Assembly (NCBI GenBank): GCA_035646535.1 | Contig: DASRPD010000067.1 | Coordinates: forward strand, 1-27,919 | DNA: 27,919 bases | Direction: 5' to 3' | Source: DASRPD01 sp035646535 | Lineage (GTDB): Bacteria; Actinomycetota; Acidimicrobiia; IMCC26256; JANYLB01 | In this document: one piece after another, positions 23,943-27,919 of the stretch | How positions within the stretch are numbered: position 1 is the first letter of the stretch | How the letters are laid out: every line of letters starts with the position of its first letter | Notes under the pieces: model-generated | Database searches by the model: none | Told to the model about the DNA's origin: nothing | What the model saw: only the letters and a program-made list of their open reading frames with translations | Program-made: the position numbers and the translations under genes

Positions 23943-25308
23943 GCTCGGCGACACCGGGGTACGACGGCGCGTAGCGAAGCGCCCGGAATGTCCACCACGC
24001 TTCGATGTCGAAGCCGGCCCCCGACGCGTTCGGCGTGTCGTCATGGATCGCGTAGTAGGGGTTCTGGTATTCCCACACGATCTCGCCCGCGTCGTCGATC
24101 TCGATGATCCGGCCGGTCGTGCCGTACACGAACATGGTGTTGCCGTTGGCCAGGCGCTGGGCGCCGGAGATGATCGCGGCGAAGTACGGGTCGGGCTCGT
24201 CGGTCGGGTACACCCGGTCGATCGTCGCCGCGAACTCGCTGTCTTCGAGCACGTAGTCGTCACCGGCCAGCTCAGGATGGATCTGTTCGACGCTCGAGAA
24301 CTGGCGCACCTCCGGCAGGCCGTTGCTGAACACCGTGATGTCGCCTTCGCCCGGTGATCCTTCGGGGATCCACCGCGGGTCGTGCTGCGCGAAGAGGGTC
24401 TGATCACTCTCCTCGCCCTGTTGGTAGGCGCGCGGATTGCCGAAACGGAACGCGATGTCTCCGACGGGACCGGCGGCTTCGGTGGTGGTCGTGTCGTGGT
24501 CGACGACCCAGATCTCACTGAAGGATCGTGAGCTGATCATCACCTCGTCACGGTCGGCGTTGTAGGTGACCGCGTTGACGTGGTTCCAGTCGGCGTCACC
24601 GTCGTTGCCGGCGAGGATGAAGTTGACGTCGAGCTTGCCCGGGCTGTCGGCGACGTCGCCGTAGTTCGCCTTCGTCGGGTCCTGGTCCTGCACGAGGTGA
24701 TCCCAGGCACTCCATTGCCACACGACCTCGTCGGTCGCGGGGGAGTACTCGATGATCGTGTCCGGCCACATCTCGTCGTCGGGGAGCAGCCCCGGGTCGC
24801 GCCCGGCGGCGATGGCTTCGGCTCCGGACTTGCGCTCCCACGCCACGAACAGCACGTTGCCGTTGGGCAGCGGTTCGACGTCGTGGTGCTGCATGACGTT
24901 GTCATCGGCGTAGTCGAGCTGCCACACGACGTTGCCATCCCAATCCAGCTCTTCGATGCGCCCACCCGCGCCCTGCCCTGCGGCGAACGCGCCTTCCTGT
25001 TCGAGGTCACCGGCACGCAGGAGGTGCCCGTCCTCGAGGAGGTACTGGAACAGACCGGGCTGGGTCGTCGTCTCCCAGTCGTGGACGACGTTGCCTTCAA
25101 TGTCGACGAGCAGGGCGCGTTGCAGCTCGAGCGGGGAGTAGAGGGTGTAACCGGCGAACGCGGCGTCCTCGTTGGTGACGAGGCCGCGCGGTCCGGTCGC
25201 GTGGCTGTCGCCGGCCGAGCGGAGGGCTATCACGCCCAGCGCGAGCACCACGACCAAGGCCACACCGATGACCCGTCCCGTCCTCGTCCGCTCGCTCGTC
25301 TCCGTCAC
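23926..25308 (-). CDS. Arylsulfotransferase (ASST)-like membrane-anchored protein
   Basis: A 460-residue protein with one N-terminal membrane helix (about 12-29) and a long extracytoplasmic beta-propeller. The ASST-type histidine and arginine motifs are visible: NVMQHHDVEPLPNGN, DADWNHVNAV, ISSRSFSEIWVVDHD and FAQHDPRW, spaced as in the ASST fold, where a histidine carries the sulfate. Repeated GNVVWQL/GEIVWEY-type blades are seen. An aryl sulfotransfer role is therefore plausible but substrates are unknown. GTG at 25308 is chosen because it follows GAAGGAG and starts the anchor; the frame is open further upstream to 25539 without coding character. Confidence 0.85.
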   Translation of the reverse strand: MTETSERTRTGRVIGVALVVVLALGVIALRSAGDSHATGPRGLVTNEDAAFAGYTLYSPLELQRALLVDIEGNVVHDWETTTQPGLFQYLLEDGHLLRAGDLEQEGAFAAGQGAGGRIEELDWDGNVVWQLDYADDNVMQHHDVEPLPNGNVLFVAWERKSGAEAIAAGRDPGLLPDDEMWPDTIIEYSPATDEVVWQWSAWDHLVQDQDPTKANYGDVADSPGKLDVNFILAGNDGDADWNHVNAVTYNADRDEVMISSRSFSEIWVVDHDTTTTEAAGPVGDIAFRFGNPRAYQQGEESDQTLFAQHDPRWIPEGSPGEGDITVFSNGLPEVRQFSSVEQIHPELAGDDYVLEDSEFAATIDRVYPTDEPDPYFAAIISGAQRLANGNTMFVYGTTGRIIEIDDAGEIVWEYQNPYYAIHDDTPNASGAGFDIEAWWTFRALRYAPSYPGVAELTTRN

Positions 25309-25533
25309 GTCCTGTGCTCCTTCGTGCTTCGTCGCTGGTCGGTCTTCAGCGCCGATAAGCCGCGCTTGGTCGCGGATCGGCGCGATGGAGCGGTGAGTCT
25401 GGCCGATCCGACGGACTCGGGTCACGCCGGGCCCGCGACCTGTACCGTCGCCGGACTGAGGTCCCACCGTCCGGAGGAGTCCTACCGCCGCCAACAGGGT
25501 GTGTGGCAAGTGGCAGTCGATGTGGCGTCTCGC

Positions 25534-25560
25534 GGTCACAACGGTGGCTCGGGAGTCGTC
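25534..25560 (+). promoter_or_regulatory. Predicted ECF41-type promoter (GGTCACA - 16 bp - CGTC)
   Basis: GGTCACA at 25534-25540 and CGTC at 25557-25560 are separated by exactly 16 bp. As I recall, the ECF41 sigma-factor consensus is TGTCACA with CGTC 16-17 bp further on; this site differs at one base. It lies 50 bp before the FAD oxidoreductase start, in the 301-bp gap (25309-25609) upstream of an operon that encodes an ECF41 sigma factor. Nothing else was recognised in that gap apart from the divergent upstream region of the arylsulfotransferase-like gene. Confidence 0.6.
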
Positions 25561-25609
25561 ATGGAGTGCAGAGGGACCGGAAGGTCACCGCGCGACGAAG
25601 GGAGCACCC

Positions 25610-26639
25610 ATGACCGAGAGCATTGATCGGGTCGATGTGGCCGTGGTCGGCGCGGGACTCGGCGGGCTCGCCGCGGCGGCGACGGCTGCTCGTGGGGGAG
25701 TGTCGGTCGCGGTGCTGGATCCGCACCCGCCGGGTGGTCGAGCCCGGAGCACCGACCGGAATGGTTTCGTCCTGAACGAGGGCGCCCACGCGTTGTACAA
25801 CGGCGGCGCCGGGGCCGCCGTCCTCGCGGATCTCGGTGTCACCTACACGGGTGGGGCACCGCGCATCGACAAAGCCTTCACCTGGTGGGACGGCGAACTG
25901 GTGCGGATGCCGTTCACGCCCAGGGCCCTGTTGACGACGAAGATGCTCAGCTCCCGGTCGAAGCTGGCCGCGGGCCGGCTGATGGGCGTGATCGGCAAGG
26001 GAGCAGCCGACGACGCGGCCGGGCTCAGCTTCGACGAGTGGCTCGAACGGCGGCGAGTGCCCGACGATCTGCGCGCCTACGTGCTGGCCGTGGCGCAACT
26101 CAGTACCTACGCCGCCCGCCCCGGAGCGTTGGCCGCGCCCGCGGCGATCCGCCAGCTCAGCGTGGCCCGCCAGGGCGTGTTGTACCTCGACGGTGGATGG
26201 CAGACCCTCGTCGACGGCCTGCTCGCGGTGGGCCGGGCCGCGGGCGTCCGCGTCGTGGAGGAATCGGTCATCGGCATCGACCGCGACGGCGGCAACCGCG
26301 GCGCTGGGCCCGCATGGGCACTTCCTGGTGTCCCTCATGCGATACCTGGAGCCCGGGACCGCACCCGCTCACGACGTCGTTCGGACCGAGCTCGAGACCC
26401 ACGCGGCGCGTGGCGGTGTCGCGACCGAACGCGTGGTCGAACGCTTCATGGCATCGATGACGGTCGCGTGGGGCCAACCGCGGGCCGATCGGACGCGTCC
26501 CCGTGGCGACGAGCTGACTGCCGAAGGGATCTTCGTCGCGGGCGACTGGATTGGTGACTCTCTGTTGGCCGACGCGGCGCTCGCGAGCGGAGCCGCGGCC
26601 GGAACCGCGGCTGTGACCCGCGTGGCGGTGGCCGCATGA
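25610..26639 (+). pseudogene. FAD-dependent oxidoreductase (phytoene-desaturase/protoporphyrinogen-oxidase style), internally deleted
   Basis: From ATG 25610 (ribosome site AGGGAG) the first about 225 residues carry the FAD-binding motif VVGAGLGGLAAA (12-23), GGRARS (42-47) and LDGGWQTLVDGL. The frame then runs off as low-quality sequence near 26290. A second frame resumes at about 26300 with HFLVSLMRYLEPG and ends with the flavin-contacting GIFVAGDWIGDSLLADAALASG. Total length 1030 nt is not a multiple of three and about 100 residues of the middle (substrate domain) are missing. The end overlaps the sigma gene by ATGA. Oxidoreductases are known partners of ECF41 sigma factors, so this was probably the regulated enzyme. 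Confidence 0.8.
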
Positions 26640-27505
26640 GCGACCCGCAGGTACGGCCGTTCGCCGACGCCCGCCCGCGACTCGTCGGTCTCGCGTACCG
26701 GATTCTCGGCAGCTACTCCGACGCCGAGGACGTGGTGCAGGACGCGTGGCTGCGCTGGTCGGGTGCGGATCAGTCGGTGATCGAGAACCCGAACGGCTGG
26801 CTGACCACCGTCGTGACCCGCTTGGCGCTCGACCGGCTGCGCCGGGGTCAGCGTGAACAGGAACGCTACGTCGGGCCGTGGCTGCCCGAACCGCTCGTGA
26901 ACCGTGGTGACCCCGCGTCGATGGTCGAGATGGCGGACAGTCTCACGACCGCGTACCTCTTGGTGCTCGAAGAGCTCTCACCCGAAGAACGAGTCGCGTT
27001 CCTCCTCGTCGACGTGTTCGGTGAGCCCTTCCGGTCGGTCGCCGAGATCCTCGACCGCACCGACGAGGCGTGCCGCCAGCTTGCGAGCCGGGCGCGCAAG
27101 AAGCTGCGGCGCGGCAACGAGGCAACCCACCAGCTCGATGCCTCCGAACGCGCCGCCGCCGAGCGCTTCATCGCCGCGCTGGCCACCGGTGACACCGACA
27201 CCGCGCTCGATTGCGTCGCGGATGACGCCGTGCTCATCAGCGACGGTGGGCCGAATCGTCGGGCGGCTCGCCGCCCCGTGCAGGGCCGAGACCGTGTCGT
27301 GCGGTTCCTCGTCAACATCGCGGCCCGGCGGCCTCCGAACCTCAACTGGTCCCTCGCCACAGTCGGCGGATTCCCCGGCGCCGTGTTCTACGACGGGAAC
27401 GAACCGCTCCTCACGCTCAGCTTCGAAGCAATCGACGGACTCTTCGCTCGGGTGTTCATCGTCTCCAACCCCGACAAGCTCCGCCACCTGCAACGCGCGG
27501 GGTAG
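26636..27505 (+). CDS. ECF41-family (SigJ-like) RNA polymerase sigma factor
   Basis: A 289-residue extracytoplasmic-function sigma factor with a fused C-terminal SnoaL-like domain that regulates its own activity in this family. Sigma region 2 (RLVGLAYRILGSYSDAEDVV) and region 4 (LEELSPEERVAFLLVDVFGE, then DEACRQLASRARKKL) are complete. The ECF41 linker WLPEP is at 82-86 and the C-terminal NPDKL at 278-282. The usual DGGGK motif reads DGGPN at 203-207, the only departure. The start overlaps the oxidoreductase stop by ATGA. It is expected to transcribe its own operon from the element at 25534. Confidence 0.92.
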   Translation: MSDPQVRPFADARPRLVGLAYRILGSYSDAEDVVQDAWLRWSGADQSVIENPNGWLTTVVTRLALDRLRRGQREQERYVGPWLPEPLVNRGDPASMVEMADSLTTAYLLVLEELSPEERVAFLLVDVFGEPFRSVAEILDRTDEACRQLASRARKKLRRGNEATHQLDASERAAAERFIAALATGDTDTALDCVADDAVLISDGGPNRRAARRPVQGRDRVVRFLVNIAARRPPNLNWSLATVGGFPGAVFYDGNEPLLTLSFEAIDGLFARVFIVSNPDKLRHLQRAG

Positions 27506-27564
27506 TTCGGACTCCGACGCGCCCCACCGCCGCACGAGCGCGGGCTGACCCGGTGATCTCGCAG

Positions 27565-27608
27565 TGGAGCGGGTGACGGGAATCGAACCCGCATGACCAG
27601 CTTGGAAG
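27565..27608 (-). tRNA. 3' half of tRNA-Gly (TCC): truncated gene / putative attachment site
   Basis: On the minus strand, reading from the anticodon loop: CTTCCAA (anticodon TCC), the 3' anticodon-stem strand GCTGG, variable loop, T-arm GCGGGTTCGATTCCCGT, acceptor 3' strand CACCCGC, discriminator T and an encoded CCA. The 5' half (acceptor GCGGGTG, D-arm, 5' anticodon strand) is absent: the bases at 27609-27613 do not pair with the stem. Identity stops at the loop. This pattern is typical of the displaced 3' tRNA end left by tyrosine-recombinase integration. Confidence 0.85.
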
Positions 27609-27881
27609 TACGGAACGACCGCATTCCGGCGAACACTGCCGGACAGTAACGGCAGGTCAGACACGGTGACCGGACCCCGGCGGACACCCCCGAATCTGAG
27701 CGGCCGCGCGATGGACGCGCGATAGACGCGGGATGACGAGGCACCGCCGGCGACACTTCGGCGCGGCCGTTCGCCGAGCGTCGCTCGCAATCGTACGAAG
27801 CATCCCGCACCCGCCTGTAACCAATGTGCTATGCATATGTGCGAGTCGTTCGGAGTGTGTCTCCGGGCACTTGCCACGATC
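27609..27881. other. Gene-free flank of the tRNA fragment, with short inverted and direct repeats
   Basis: No credible coding region was found. Two overlapping hairpin candidates lie at 27625-27643 (TCCGGC/GCCGGA with a 7-bp spacer) and 27636-27655 (CTGCCG/CGGCAG with an 8-bp spacer). An 11-bp direct repeat, cgcgatggacg then cgcgatagacg then an imperfect third, spans 27707-27738. Around 27820-27845 the sequence is locally less GC-rich (atgctatgcatatgtg-like). If the tRNA fragment is an attachment site this stretch would be the start of the integrated element. Confidence 0.6.
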
Positions 27882-27919
27882 CCTGTCGCGCCCTCCCGGG
27901 CCCGGGAGGGCGCGACAGG
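27882..27919. repeat. 38-bp perfect palindrome ending the window
   Basis: Two 19-bp arms with no spacer: the left arm begins cctgtcgcgccctcccggg and the right arm is its exact reverse complement. The GC-rich stem would fold very stably as RNA or single-stranded DNA. No T-tract follows within the window. Because it ends at the last base it may be a contig end or fold-back rather than a biological element. Confidence 0.95.

Noticed and set aside
27780..27830. GCGGGTG on the minus strand as a possible 5' acceptor half of the tRNA-Gly (intron-split tRNA)
   Set aside because: The following bases form no D-arm or 5' anticodon strand, so the seven-base match is coincidence and an intron-containing tRNA is not supported.
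1..27919. CRISPR arrays, transposases, rRNA genes, phage structural genes
   Set aside because: Read for regularly spaced repeats and hallmark motifs on both strands; none found.

Overview
The window is high-GC bacterial DNA with densely packed genes. It looks actinobacterial: it has a WhiB-type iron-sulfur regulator, an ECF41/SigJ-type sigma factor, an F420-type LLM oxidoreductase, a mycothiol-dependent isomerase-fold protein, and GTG/TTG starts. The gene set (paired DUF35 and thiolase proteins, secreted phosphoesterase lipoproteins, TIGR01777 epimerase) would fit an Acidimicrobiia-like lineage, but that placement is inference from protein style only.

Layout. 1-2140 (+): RdgB nucleotide-pool cleaning enzyme, an HSL-type esterase and an unknown protein. 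2147-4695 (-): a five-PAS GGDEF diguanylate cyclase, split by a one-base frameshift and carrying a 9-bp repeat expansion. 4780-5370: a Cys-rich unknown protein and a 53-residue membrane peptide. 5477-7962 (-): Ogt alkyltransferase coupled to a broken AdaA-AlkA gene, an internally shortened isomerase-fold protein and a DUF167 protein. 8044-10210: tRNA-Leu, a 2TM protein, and a DUF35 plus thiolase pair. 10249-10366: two 46-bp palindromic repeats. 10393-14535: two SDRs, a membrane protein, remnants of a DegT aminotransferase and a MarR regulator, a LapA-like protein and a secreted phosphoesterase. 14660-16481: tRNA-Lys, -His and -Arg around a TIGR01777 gene, then a J-domain membrane protein. 16545-19026 (-): an ABC exporter (ATPase and two permeases). 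19165-22753 (+): DUF1214 and LLM proteins, BON-DUF2267, WhiB. 22938-25308: a second secreted phosphoesterase converging on an arylsulfotransferase-like protein. 25534-27505 (+): an ECF41 module with a recognisable promoter, a broken FAD oxidoreductase and the sigma factor. 27565-27919: a 3' half-tRNA-Gly that looks like an attachment site, then gene-free DNA ending in a perfect 38-bp palindrome.

Two themes stand out. First, gene decay is frequent: at least five genes (alkA, the isomerase-fold gene, degT, marR, the FAD oxidoreductase) keep both ends of a recognisable protein but have lost the middle, and two more (diguanylate cyclase, lapA) look frameshifted by one base. Whether this is real reductive decay or an assembly fault cannot be decided from this sequence alone. 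Second, the right edge looks like the junction with an integrated element: tRNA-Gly identity stops at the anticodon loop. The element, if present, would extend rightward out of the window.

The strongest regulatory prediction is a self-controlled ECF41 operon: a GTCACA-N16-CGTC element 50 bp before the FAD oxidoreductase start, followed by the sigma gene through an ATGA overlap. No CRISPR array, transposase, rRNA or phage structural gene was seen. All family assignments are from motif recognition by eye; no database search was run.
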